Shown in pieces: positions 1 through 7,905 of a stretch of DNA of 64,000 bases. A program made the position numbers and the translations under genes. The stretch covers positions 62,001 through 126,000 of the forward strand of contig NZ_QMEU01000001.1 of assembly GCF_003284975.1 (NCBI RefSeq), written 5' to 3'. The notes under the pieces are model-generated. The model worked only from the letters and a program-made list of their open reading frames with translations. It did not search any database and was not told the origin of the DNA. Every line of letters starts with the position of its first letter. The first letter of the stretch is position 1. Origin of the DNA: Mycobacterium colombiense (lineage in GTDB: Bacteria > Actinomycetota > Actinomycetes > Mycobacteriales > Mycobacteriaceae).

Positions 1-629
1 TCCCCGGTGGGCTTGGACTTGCGCTGTTCGATCTGCTCGACGAAATAGTCCTTGAGCGCCGTCGAAGCCTCGAAGGCGCGTTCGTAGTTGACGTGATAGC
101 TGATCAACTGCACGGCGCGGGTGTGAAACATCGGCAGGTCTTCGTCGGGCAACCCGAGCAGCCGGGCGATGACCCGGGTGGGAAACTCGAACGTGAACTG
201 CCGGACCAGGTCGGCTGTGCCGGTCTCGATGAACTCGTCGATCAGGGCATTGCAGATCGGCCGCACGATGGTCGGCTCCCAGCGGGCCAGCGCCTTGGAC
301 TTGAATGCCGCGGACACCAGGTTGCGGTGTTCACGGTGCTTCTTGCCCTCCATCGCCAGAATCGTCGGCCCCATGAACAGGCCGATGGTCTTGTCGTACG
401 GCTTGGAGCTAAACACCCGGCCGTCCCGGAACACCGTGTTGACCGCGTCGAACGACATCGCGGAGTACTCCTGCTTGGGCAGCAGGGACTCCGGGGTCTT
501 GGAATAGTCCATCACCGTGCCGGCGAACACGCCGGCCTCCCGCCGTTTGCGGGCAAAGAACGGGTAGGGGTCTCGCAGGCTGACGGTTTCGTCGTCGGCA
601 CCGGCGGCGGTGTGAACGTTGGTCGTCAC
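1..629 (-). CDS. Cytochrome P450, N-terminal part (runs off window)
   Basis: This is the first 209 codons of a cytochrome P450, a heme monooxygenase that would hydroxylate a hydrophobic substrate using a ferredoxin. The gene runs off the left edge, so the I-helix and heme-cysteine regions are not visible. The call rests on close resemblance to the complete P450 at 18855-20084: both share a DKTIGL.MG.TILAM segment, an H..HRNLV motif and an FEFPTR segment in the same order. The start is GTG at 629, with GGAG five bases upstream. A perfect dyad at 683-701 lies in its promoter region. It probably forms a unit separate from the SDR behind it, because 134 bases separate them. Confidence 0.9.
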   Translation of the reverse strand, partial: MTTNVHTAAGADDETVSLRDPYPFFARKRREAGVFAGTVMDYSKTPESLLPKQEYSAMSFDAVNTVFRDGRVFSSKPYDKTIGLFMGPTILAMEGKKHREHRNLVSAAFKSKALARWEPTIVRPICNALIDEFIETGTADLVRQFTFEFPTRVIARLLGLPDEDLPMFHTRAVQLISYHVNYERAFEASTALKDYFVEQIEQRKSKPTG

Positions 630-682
630 CTGATCTCCAGCATCTTGATCTCAGCACGATCGAACACTTCTTCGTAAGATCG

Positions 683-701
683 TACTGTAATTATTACAGT
701 A
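683..701. promoter_or_regulatory. Perfect 8-bp inverted repeat, probable operator
   Basis: The sequence TACTGTAATTATTACAGTA is a perfect dyad, with arms TACTGTAA and TTACAGTA around a TTA spacer. It lies 54 bases upstream of the P450 start. The half-site TACTGTAA recurs at 12213-12220 in front of another P450, and TTACAGTA recurs at 5772-5779 in front of the Rieske gene. The minus strand also offers TANNNT-type -10 hexamers here, so promoter and operator may overlap. The symmetry is directly visible; the binding protein is unknown. Confidence 0.65.
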
Positions 702-763
702 GGCAATATGGGCAGGGCCGGCGAAGACCGACAATGCTGCCCCAACCGCGCGACTGGCCAGTC

Positions 764-1606
764 CTAGCGGTCGGCGCGTGCGGAACCCGGGCCGGTCAGC
801 CGCGCGGCGCGGGCCAGCAGGTCCGCATAACGCACGCCGAGCAGCCGCGGCATCGCCGCCATCGCCCGCCCGTCGGGGCCGATGAGGATTCGGGCCCGAT
901 TCTTCTCCGCGCCACGCAGAATGAGTCGAGCGGCCTTGGCGGGCGAGGTCAGCGCCGTCCGGTCGAAGAGCTTGGCCGCGAGATCGGGATCCTCGGTGTC
1001 CGAGGTGCGCATGTTCGCGCCGAAGTTGGTCCGCACCACGCCGGGATGCACGCAGTGCACGGTCACCGGACGGCCTTCCATGATCATCTCTTGGCGCAGC
1101 GCCTCGGTGAAGCCACGCACCGCGAACTTCGAAGTGCTGTAAGCGCCCTGGTAGGGAATCGCGATGAGACCGAACGCGCTGGACAGGTTCACCAGTCGGG
1201 AAGGGCGCCGGGGGGATCCCGCCTCGATCAGTTGCGGCAGAAAGGCTTTGGTTCCGTTGACGACGCCGCCGACGTTGATGCCCATCAGCCAGTCGAAGTC
1301 CTTCCAGGACATGTCCGCTACGCCGGCGAACAGGTCGACTCCAGCGTTGTTGAACACCAGCGAGGCGGGCCCGTGTTGCCGGTGCACCTCGTCGGCGAAG
1401 CCGAGCACCGCATCCCGGTCGGCGACGTCGACCCGATACGGCGTGACCTGCCCGGCCGGACACGCGGCTTGGGTCTCGGCGAGGCCATTCGGATCGATGT
1501 CGGACGCCGCGACGTGCGCGCCTTCTTCGGTCAGTGCCCGCGTCAAGGCGCGGCCGATGCCCGAGCCGGCTCCCGTTACCACGGCGACACGGCCTTGGTA
1601 CTTCAT
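764..1606 (-). CDS. Short-chain dehydrogenase/reductase (SDR)
   Basis: This 280-residue classical SDR would interconvert an alcohol and a ketone with NAD(P). The nucleotide-binding motif TGAGSGIG is at residues 11-18, NNAG at 86-89, a serine pair at 142-143 and the catalytic Y156-x3-K160 in the YSTSK motif. A cytosolic location is expected, as there is no signal peptide. Its ATG overlaps by four bases (ATGA) the stop of the collapsed SRPBCC gene upstream, so it was translationally coupled to that gene and to the acyl-CoA synthetase operon. The position in the operon suggests it acts on a hydroxylated CoA-ester intermediate. The substrate is not identifiable. Confidence 0.92.
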   Translation of the reverse strand: MKYQGRVAVVTGAGSGIGRALTRALTEEGAHVAASDIDPNGLAETQAACPAGQVTPYRVDVADRDAVLGFADEVHRQHGPASLVFNNAGVDLFAGVADMSWKDFDWLMGINVGGVVNGTKAFLPQLIEAGSPRRPSRLVNLSSAFGLIAIPYQGAYSTSKFAVRGFTEALRQEMIMEGRPVTVHCVHPGVVRTNFGANMRTSDTEDPDLAAKLFDRTALTSPAKAARLILRGAEKNRARILIGPDGRAMAAMPRLLGVRYADLLARAARLTGPGSARADR

Positions 1607-1786
1607 GAGTTCCCTGCCTCCACAATCGCTTTGATCCGACCCACGGACATCTCGAGGTTCTGTTGCAGATCGCTACGACGATCCCGGACGAAGGGGAACA
1701 GGCGCGATCATGGCGTAAACCGTCTCGGCCGACGCACGCACCTCGGCCGAGGCGGTCAGCGTCTCGTCCTTCTGCAGCAACGACAT
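1603..1786 (-). pseudogene. Collapsed SRPBCC (polyketide cyclase/START-like) gene
   Basis: Two ends of one gene remain. An ATG at 1786 opens a typical SRPBCC N-terminus, with the signature A.VRASAETVYAMIA, but the frame stops after about 37 codons at a TAG. In a second frame an equally typical C-terminus (NLEMSVGRIKAIVE) ends in a TGA at 1603-1605 that overlaps the SDR start. Family members have about 145 residues and only about 61 codon equivalents are left, so roughly 80-90 codons of the middle are missing and the frame is shifted by one. I infer an internal deletion. The preserved 4-bp coupling to the SDR suggests a recent loss. A sequence assembly gap is the alternative explanation. Confidence 0.7.
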
Positions 1787-1824
1787 TGGCCTGCGCCCTC
1801 CTCAGCGGCTACCGGCGCTGCCGG

Positions 1825-3477
1825 TCAGCCATTGACGGCCTGCTCGCGCGCCCACCGGTAGTCGGCCTTGCCGGACGGGCTACGCTCGATGGCCGCGCGG
1901 AACACGATCGCTTTGGGGAGCTTGTAGCGCGCCAGCGTCTGCGCGGCGTGGTCCACCAGTTCGCCGGCTTCGGCACTGGCGCCCGCAGCGAGCGCCACCA
2001 CGGCGACGACCTCCTGGCCCCACCGTTCGCTGGGCCGGCCGGCGACCACCACATCGGCGACGGCCGGATGTGACGCGATGGCCGTCTCGACCTCCTCGAC
2101 GAATATTTTTTCGCCGCCGGAGTTGATGGTCACCGAGTCGCGGCCGAGCAATTCGATGGAGCCGTCGGCACCGTGACGCGCACGGTCACCGGGGACGGCG
2201 TAGCGCACGCCGTCGATCACCGGGAAGGTCTTGGCCGTCTTGGCCGCATCGCCCTTGTAGCCGAGTGGCACGTAGCCCCGCTGCGCCAGCCAGCCCATCC
2301 CGTCGTGCCCGGGTGCCAGGATCGCCGAAAGGTCCTCGGCGGCAACGAAAGTGTCCGGCCCGGCGTTGAACGTCCCCGTCGCCACCGCCCCCGACGTCGA
2401 CATGTGGTGCATTTGCGCCCCGGTCTCCGACGATCCGACACCGTCGACCACGACGGCGTTCGGCAGCGTCTCGATCAAGCGTTGCTTGACGTACGGGGTC
2501 AGCAGGGCGCCGCCGTTGGCGACGACGGCCAGCGACGACACGTCGGCGACCCCCTTCTCGATCGCGGCGACCAGGGGGCGCGCCATCGCGTCGCCGACCA
2601 CCGTTACCACCATGACCTTCTCCCGCTCGATGGTGCGCACCACGTCCTCGGCGTCCAGACGGTCGACGACCGTGGGAAACACGACGGACTGGCCCGTGGT
2701 GATCGCGGTCATCACACTCCACTGGGCCGCGCCGTGGATCAGCGGGGGCAAAATCATCAGCTTGGTGCCCGGCCCGGAGGCGGCGCGTTCGACGATCTCG
2801 TCGATGCACCTCGACGGCTCGCCGGTCATCAGGTTCCGCCCGCCGAATGACGTCATGAAGATGTCGTGCTGGCGCCACAACACGCCCTTCGGCATTCCCG
2901 TCGTGCCACCGGTGTACAGGACGTACAGGTCGTCGGCGCAGTGCTGCACGGGCGGCGGCTCCGGGGACACCGACGCCAGCGCGGCCTCGTAATCGACCGC
3001 GCCCGCCAGCAATTCGTTACCCGAGTCGTCGGCGATCTGGATCAGCACGCGCAGCTGTGGCAGATCCGGCAAGATCTCGGCGACTCGCGGTGCGAACGCG
3101 GCGTGGTAGAGCAGCGCGGTCGCGCCGGCGTCCGCCAGCAGGTATTGCAGCTCGCTCTTCACGTAGCGGAAGTTGACGTTGAACGGGGCGACGCGCGCCT
3201 CGAAGCTGCCCAGCAACGCCTCGACGAATTCGTTCCCGTTGTAGGCGTAGAGGCCCAGCAGATCCTGACCCACTTCGTGACCACCGAGCGCGGAGCGCTC
3301 GGTGTGGCAGCCCAACCCCTGCGAATGCAGGTATGCGGCCAGCCGGGTGGAGCGTTCGATCACCTGCGCATAGGTGTAGCGGCGATCGCCCTGGACGATC
3401 AGCTCGCGATCGGGGATCGCGGCGGCGACGGCCTTCGCGACGGCCGGGACCGTGAATGTTGTTGTGGTGTCAGACAT
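1825..3477 (-). CDS. Acyl-CoA synthetase (FadD19/FadD17-like)
   Basis: This 550-residue member of the adenylate-forming family would activate a carboxylic acid to its CoA thioester through an acyl-adenylate. The P-loop motif YTGGTTGMPKG lies near residues 188-198, followed by a GGRNLMTGEP segment that resembles the steroid side-chain ligases FadD19 and FadD17. The C-terminal lysine region (SGKADYRWA) is present at the end. The ATG at 3477 was chosen over a GTG at 3489 because GAGAGG lies just before the ATG. The upstream thioesterase stops nine bases before this start. The context suggests it primes a cyclic or branched acid for beta-oxidation. Confidence 0.93.
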   Translation of the reverse strand: MSDTTTTFTVPAVAKAVAAAIPDRELIVQGDRRYTYAQVIERSTRLAAYLHSQGLGCHTERSALGGHEVGQDLLGLYAYNGNEFVEALLGSFEARVAPFNVNFRYVKSELQYLLADAGATALLYHAAFAPRVAEILPDLPQLRVLIQIADDSGNELLAGAVDYEAALASVSPEPPPVQHCADDLYVLYTGGTTGMPKGVLWRQHDIFMTSFGGRNLMTGEPSRCIDEIVERAASGPGTKLMILPPLIHGAAQWSVMTAITTGQSVVFPTVVDRLDAEDVVRTIEREKVMVVTVVGDAMARPLVAAIEKGVADVSSLAVVANGGALLTPYVKQRLIETLPNAVVVDGVGSSETGAQMHHMSTSGAVATGTFNAGPDTFVAAEDLSAILAPGHDGMGWLAQRGYVPLGYKGDAAKTAKTFPVIDGVRYAVPGDRARHGADGSIELLGRDSVTINSGGEKIFVEEVETAIASHPAVADVVVAGRPSERWGQEVVAVVALAAGASAEAGELVDHAAQTLARYKLPKAIVFRAAIERSPSGKADYRWAREQAVNG

Positions 3478-3485
3478 CGTGCCTC

Positions 3486-4106
3486 TCACGGTTGGTGGGG
3501 GAGCAGTCGGACCATCAGGCCGTTGGCTTCGCTGAGCAAGGTCCCATCGGCGGCTATCATAGTAGCGTCAATGAAAACCTTCCTACCCTCGATGTCGGTG
3601 ATGCGGCCCCGGGCCGTCAGTGGCTGGTCGATCGGGGTGATGTTGCGGTAGTCGACGTGCAGGAAGGCGGTGCGCGTCGGGCGGATATCCGCGGCGGTGA
3701 CCACCATGCCGAACAGCCAGTCGTAGAACAGCGGGATCATGCCGCCGTGCACGGCCCGGTTCCCGCCGATGTGCGAGGTGGTGAAGTGCCCGGCCATCGT
3801 CACGCCCTCGGGACCGGATTCGGTCACCAGCCAGGGCGGCATCAGGGGATGGGCCAGCCCGGGCAGCGTCAGCACCCGGCCGGCCATTGCCTCGGTCTCC
3901 GGGACCCGGTGGCCGTCGAGCAGCGCGCAGGCGTTCTCCAGGTGCGCGGCCGCGGCGGCCCACAACGCGGGATCGGGCCTGGTGGACACCGTCAGGTCCT
4001 GCAGCCGGCGCAGCGCGGCCACGAACGGGCCCAGTTCCGCAGGGGCGTTTTCGACGGATCTGACGTCGGGAAATCCGCCACGAACTTCCGGCGCGGTATC
4101 GGTCAT
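3486..4106 (-). CDS. PaaI-family hotdog thioesterase
   Basis: This 206-residue protein carries a single hotdog domain in its second half. The motif NRAVHGGMIPLFYDW around residues 116-130 is the helix that supplies the active site in PaaI/4HBT thioesterases. The first 90 residues form a helical N-terminal extension, seen in many mycobacterial members. It would hydrolyse acyl-CoA esters and recycle CoA. Its ATG overlaps the isochorismatase-like stop by four bases (ATGA), and it is followed directly by the acyl-CoA synthetase, so it opposes or proofreads that activation step. The substrate is unknown. Confidence 0.88.
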   Translation of the reverse strand: MTDTAPEVRGGFPDVRSVENAPAELGPFVAALRRLQDLTVSTRPDPALWAAAAAHLENACALLDGHRVPETEAMAGRVLTLPGLAHPLMPPWLVTESGPEGVTMAGHFTTSHIGGNRAVHGGMIPLFYDWLFGMVVTAADIRPTRTAFLHVDYRNITPIDQPLTARGRITDIEGRKVFIDATMIAADGTLLSEANGLMVRLLPHQP

Positions 4107-4732
4107 CGCGTTCCTTCGTCCCAGGCCCGCAGCAGGTCATCGGTGCCGGTGATGGTGGCCAGGAGCGACAGCGTGTTGGCGATCATCGCTGCACCGTAGT
4201 CGGCGGGTATGCCGGCGACCGCGTCGCGGGGGACGACCACCCGGTAGGCGGCGTTGACGGCGTCCATGACGAGGTTGGGGATGGCAATGTTCAGTGAGAC
4301 GCCCACCACGACAATGGTCGACACCCCGAGGTTGCGCAGCACCGCGTCCAGGTCCGTGCCGCCCATCGGGCCCACGCCGTGCCAGCGGCGCAACACCAAA
4401 TCCGAAGGCTCCGGCCCTAATTCGGGCAGCAGTTCCGCGCCCGGCGTGCCGGGCGTGATGTCCACCCGGTTCCCGCCGCCCATCGCGAAGATCTTCGCGT
4501 TGTGATTGGAGCCGAGCCCGTCGGACCGGCGCTGCACGAGGCAGTGCACGACACGCACCCCGGCCGCCCGGGCCGCGGGCAGCAGGCGCGCGATGTTGGG
4601 CAGCGCTTCGCGGCGGGCTTCGGAGGCGAGCATCGCCAGTCCGGCGTCGGGGCCCATCACCGCGCCCTGACACTCCTGGGTGACGATCGCGGTGTGCGCG
4701 GGCGCGGTCAGTTCGGCCAGCCGATCCGTCAT
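4103..4732 (-). CDS. Isochorismatase-like (cysteine hydrolase fold) protein lacking the usual triad
   Basis: The 209-residue protein has the Rossmann-like fold of cysteine hydrolases, shown by TDLDAVLRNLGVSTIVVVG near 126-144 and a matching C-terminus. The family triad is Asp, Lys and Cys. By position these appear here as Glu20 (TQECQG), Arg115 or Arg116 (LVLRRW) and Ala150 (GVSLNIAIPN). The normal isochorismatase chemistry therefore looks impossible. I recall similar Cys-less members in mycobacteria, so this may be a subfamily trait rather than decay. The ATG at 4732 overlaps the Rieske stop and was chosen over a longer open frame. A structural role, or a different hydrolysis mechanism, is open. 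Confidence 0.85.
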   Translation of the reverse strand: MTDRLAELTAPAHTAIVTQECQGAVMGPDAGLAMLASEARREALPNIARLLPAARAAGVRVVHCLVQRRSDGLGSNHNAKIFAMGGGNRVDITPGTPGAELLPELGPEPSDLVLRRWHGVGPMGGTDLDAVLRNLGVSTIVVVGVSLNIAIPNLVMDAVNAAYRVVVPRDAVAGIPADYGAAMIANTLSLLATITGTDDLLRAWDEGTR

Positions 4733-5736
4733 GCGGGGGCGCCCACCGGCGCGACGTCGTAGAACTGCGTCGCCCACTTCCGCAGCGCCATATAGCCTTT
4801 CGCGTCCGTCTTCGACAGCGCGGGGTGTTCGATGTACTTCTGGTAGCGCCAGATCTGCAAATCGTCGAACACGGTGGACAGGAACTGCTTCTCGATGACC
4901 TCCCGGAGTTGGCCCTCGGGGACGTCCGCTGTGTCGCCGGGCAGTCGCGGCCACCAGATCGAATAGAACAGGTCCGAGCATTCGTCGTCGACCGGCGTGC
5001 AGGTGAAGATCAGCCGATGATTCTGGGCGCCCTCGAAGACGCTGATCGCGCCGCCGAGGCCGAACAGGTGGCTGTGGAACCGCAATGCGAGGTCGTCCGG
5101 GTTGTCGCTGCGCGCGTCAGGCCAGCCGGCGATGAACTGCCATTCCTGGTCGACGATCTTCCACTCCAGCACCCGGGGCGTCACGGTGGCGTGGTGCACG
5201 TACTCGAAATGCGCACTGTCGGGCGCATTTTCGGCCACGATCTGCGGGTGCACCGGTTCGCGCTCCGCACGCCGGGAGAACTCCGGGTATGCGCGGTAAT
5301 AGGCCGCGGGGTCCGTCTCGAATTGCGGGAACTTATGAAAGATGTCCGGCATCTCCCATTGCGGCTCCTTGCCGTCCGGGTGGTGCCACACGAAGACGCA
5401 GTCGTACTGCTCCCGGACGGGATACACCTTCAGCCGTAGCCCGCGGTTGGGCCGGTCGGGCTGGTAGGGGATGTATTTGTTGCAGCCGTCCGGGCCCCAG
5501 CGCCAGCCATGGAAGGGGCACTCGACGCAGTCGCCGACGACCTTGCCGCCGTGGCCGAGGTGGGCGCCCAGGTGCTTGCAGTGCGCTTCCAGGACGTGCA
5601 GCTCGCCCTGCGCGTCGCGGTAGGCCACCAGGTCCTCGCCGAAGTACTGCAGCGCCCGCACCTCGCCGACGGGAAACTGCGGGGACCAGCCGACCATGAA
5701 CCAGCCGGTGACCTTCCAGGTGAACGGGACTTTCAC
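4729..5736 (-). CDS. Rieske non-heme iron oxygenase, KshA-like
   Basis: This 335-residue oxygenase has the Rieske [2Fe-2S] ligands C53-x-H55 and C73-x2-H76 (CPFHGW), and the mononuclear iron site N170-x2-D173-x2-H176-x4-H181. Length and motif spacing fit the single-component alpha-type oxygenases such as 3-ketosteroid 9-alpha-hydroxylase, which hydroxylate steroid-like rings with electrons from a reductase. The GTG at 5736 was chosen because GAGAGG lies five bases upstream. A longer frame from 5811 would run through the promoter-like element at 5757-5783. It is the first gene of the minus-strand operon that continues to the SDR. No partner reductase lies beside it. Confidence 0.92.
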   Translation of the reverse strand: MKVPFTWKVTGWFMVGWSPQFPVGEVRALQYFGEDLVAYRDAQGELHVLEAHCKHLGAHLGHGGKVVGDCVECPFHGWRWGPDGCNKYIPYQPDRPNRGLRLKVYPVREQYDCVFVWHHPDGKEPQWEMPDIFHKFPQFETDPAAYYRAYPEFSRRAEREPVHPQIVAENAPDSAHFEYVHHATVTPRVLEWKIVDQEWQFIAGWPDARSDNPDDLALRFHSHLFGLGGAISVFEGAQNHRLIFTCTPVDDECSDLFYSIWWPRLPGDTADVPEGQLREVIEKQFLSTVFDDLQIWRYQKYIEHPALSKTDAKGYMALRKWATQFYDVAPVGAPA

Positions 5737-5756
5737 ACCAGCGCCTCTCGCGATCG

Positions 5757-5783
5757 TTGATACTAAATCCGTTACAGTATAGA
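5757..5783. promoter_or_regulatory. Divergent promoter/operator element
   Basis: This AT-rich stretch lies between the minus-strand Rieske gene (start 5736) and the plus-strand NTF2-like gene (start 5820). It contains the inverted repeat ATACT (5760-5764) and AGTAT (5776-5780). It also contains TTACAGTA (5772-5779), identical to one arm of the perfect dyad at 683-701. On the minus strand TATACT gives a good mycobacterial -10 match. It probably serves both directions. Confidence 0.6.
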
Positions 5784-5819
5784 TTTCAGCAGTCCGGCCG
5801 GCACTCGGCAAGGAGTGAA

Positions 5820-6278
5820 ATGACGACAGCGGCTGACGAGCTGGAAGCCATCCGACAACTGAAGGCGCGCTACTGCCGCTTCCTGGACACCAAAGACCTG
5901 GAGTCCTGGCGCGACGTGTTCACCACCGATGTCGTGGTGACCCTCGATATGGCGGTGTCCACCGCCGGTGCCGACCCGCAGACCGCGCCACCGATCGAAG
6001 GCGTGGAAAGCTTCGCACCGATGGTGATGGGCGGGCTCGAGGGGGTCGCCACCAAACATCACTGTCACACCCCCGAGATCACGCTCACCTCCGCGACCAC
6101 CGCGACCGGCATCTGGGCGATGGAGGACCTGCTGATCTTCGGTGACGGCCGCGAGTTGTACGGCGCCGGCCACTACCACGAGACCTACCAGAAGCGGGAC
6201 GGTCGTTGGCAGATCAAGTCCCTGCACCTCACCCGAACCATCCTGAAGATCACCGGTGGTGACGATGGCAAAAGCTGA
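5820..6278 (+). CDS. SnoaL/NTF2-like protein
   Basis: This 152-residue protein belongs to the NTF2-like superfamily of small alpha+beta barrels, which includes ketosteroid isomerase, SnoaL cyclases and limonene epoxide hydrolase. The N-terminal helix with IRQLKARYCRFLDTKD, and the late YHETYQKRDGRWQIKSLHLTR strands, are typical of the SnoaL_4 branch. AAGGAG sits five bases before the ATG. It overlaps the start of the flavin monooxygenase by 14 bases, so the two are probably cotranslated. The likely role is isomerisation, hydration or cyclisation of a pathway intermediate. No catalytic residue assignment is attempted. Confidence 0.88.
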   Translation: MTTAADELEAIRQLKARYCRFLDTKDLESWRDVFTTDVVVTLDMAVSTAGADPQTAPPIEGVESFAPMVMGGLEGVATKHHCHTPEITLTSATTATGIWAMEDLLIFGDGRELYGAGHYHETYQKRDGRWQIKSLHLTRTILKITGGDDGKS

Positions 6279-7887
6279 TACCTCGTTCGACGTCCTCGTC
6301 ATCGGCGCCGGATTCTCCGGGCTGTACATGCTGCACCGGTTGCGGCAACTGGGGCTGCGCACGCGTGTGCTGGAGATGGCCGAAAAGGTGGGCGGCACCT
6401 GGCTTTTCAACCGTTACCCGGGCGCTCGGTGCGATATCGAGAGCATCGAGTACTCCTACAGCTTCTCCGAAGAGATTCAGCAGGAATGGGTATGGACCGA
6501 GTCGATGCCGGCCCAGCCCGAGATCGAGGCCTATCTGAACTTCGTGGCCGACCGACTCGACCTGCGCCGCGACATCCAGTTCGGCGCCAAGGTCGTCGCG
6601 ATGACGTTCGAGGAAGAAGCCGGCCTGTGGCAGGTGCGCACCGAGACCGGCGAAACCTTCCGGGTCCCGTTCGTCGTCGCCGCCTCCGGAATTCTGTCGG
6701 TGCCGCTGGAACCCGACATGCCGGGAATGGACACCTTCGCCGGGACCTCCCTGTTCGCCAGCCGCTGGCCGGAGCGCGGCGTGGACCTCACCGGCAAGCG
6801 GGTCGGTGTCATCGGCACCGGTTCGACCGGCGTTCAACTCATCCCGGTGGTGGCCCGACAAGCGTTGCACCTGTCGGTGTTTCAGCGCTCGCCCGCCTAC
6901 ACCCTGCCCTGGCGGGTGCATCGGTTCGAACCGGGCGAACTGGACGACATGAAGGCCCGCTACGGCGACATCCGGGCGGCCCAACGCGCCCACCCGATCG
7001 GGGCGGCGCGGTTGAGCGCCTTCTCCGTGCTGCTGGACATGCTCGGCCGGCCGCCGCTGAAGTCGGCGACCCGCGAAGAACAATTGCGCGCCATCGAGGA
7101 GAACGGCGTGATGGGGGCGCTGAACTGGGGTGACATCTTCTTCGACATCGAAGCCAACCGGATGGCCGCCACGCTGTACGGCGAGGCGGTGGCCCGGATC
7201 GTCAAGGATCCCGACACGGCCGCCTCGTTGGTGCCGGTGCACCCTTTTGCGTGTAAGCGGCCGATCATCGACCAGGGTTACTACGAGACGTTCAACCGGG
7301 ACAACGTCACCCTGGTCGATCTGCGGAAGTCGCCGATCCGCGAGGTGACACCGACCGGCATCCGCACCGGGGACCGGGTGCACGAACTCGATGTCATCGT
7401 GTACGCCACCGGCTTTGACGCCATGACCGGTGCGCTCAGCCGCATCGATGTGCGCGGTCGCGGTGGCATGTCGCTGGGCGAGTTCTGGGCCACCGAGGGG
7501 CCACTGTCGTATCTCGGCCTCGCGGTCGCCGGCTTCCCGAGTCTGTTCACGGTTCAGGGGCCCGGCAGCCCGAGCGCCGCCACGAACTTCGTCGCCGCCC
7601 TCGAACAGCACGTGGAGTGGATCGGTGACTGCATCGCGTATCTGCGCGCCAACGACATCCGCACCATCGAGGCGCTCAGCAGCGCCCAGCAGGAATGGAT
7701 CGACCACGCCACCGCGCTCGTTGCGCCGACCGTGCTGGTTCATCCGTCGTGCAACTCCTGGTACAACGGTGGCAACGTGCCCGGCAAGAAACGGATGTAC
7801 ATGGGTTATACCGGCGGGATACCCGAATACCGGCGCCGTTGCGACGAAATCGCCGCCGGCGGATACATCGGGTTCAAACTGGTCTAA
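6265..7887 (+). CDS. Flavin-containing (Baeyer-Villiger type) monooxygenase
   Basis: The 540-residue protein has two Rossmann motifs, GAGFSG at 14-19 for FAD and GTGSTG at 184-189 for NADPH. A Baeyer-Villiger-like fingerprint lies between them at 158-169 (FAGTSLFASRWP). The canonical fingerprint is FxGxxxHxxxWP, and the histidine is phenylalanine (F164) here. The enzyme would insert oxygen next to a ketone to form an ester or lactone. The alpha/beta hydrolase that follows could open that product, which is the classic pairing. The ATG at 6265 is preferred over two upstream GTGs. Ketone monooxygenase is likely; N-hydroxylase or other flavin monooxygenase activity remains possible because of the altered motif. 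Confidence 0.9.
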   Translation: MAKADTSFDVLVIGAGFSGLYMLHRLRQLGLRTRVLEMAEKVGGTWLFNRYPGARCDIESIEYSYSFSEEIQQEWVWTESMPAQPEIEAYLNFVADRLDLRRDIQFGAKVVAMTFEEEAGLWQVRTETGETFRVPFVVAASGILSVPLEPDMPGMDTFAGTSLFASRWPERGVDLTGKRVGVIGTGSTGVQLIPVVARQALHLSVFQRSPAYTLPWRVHRFEPGELDDMKARYGDIRAAQRAHPIGAARLSAFSVLLDMLGRPPLKSATREEQLRAIEENGVMGALNWGDIFFDIEANRMAATLYGEAVARIVKDPDTAASLVPVHPFACKRPIIDQGYYETFNRDNVTLVDLRKSPIREVTPTGIRTGDRVHELDVIVYATGFDAMTGALSRIDVRGRGGMSLGEFWATEGPLSYLGLAVAGFPSLFTVQGPGSPSAATNFVAALEQHVEWIGDCIAYLRANDIRTIEALSSAQQEWIDHATALVAPTVLVHPSCNSWYNGGNVPGKKRMYMGYTGGIPEYRRRCDEIAAGGYIGFKLV

Positions 7888-7905
7888 CTGGCGAAGGTGA
7901 GCGAG

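Noticed and set aside
3553..3565. CTATCATAG inside the thioesterase gene as another regulatory box
   Set aside because: It lies inside a well-supported coding region, far from any start, and is probably a chance match.
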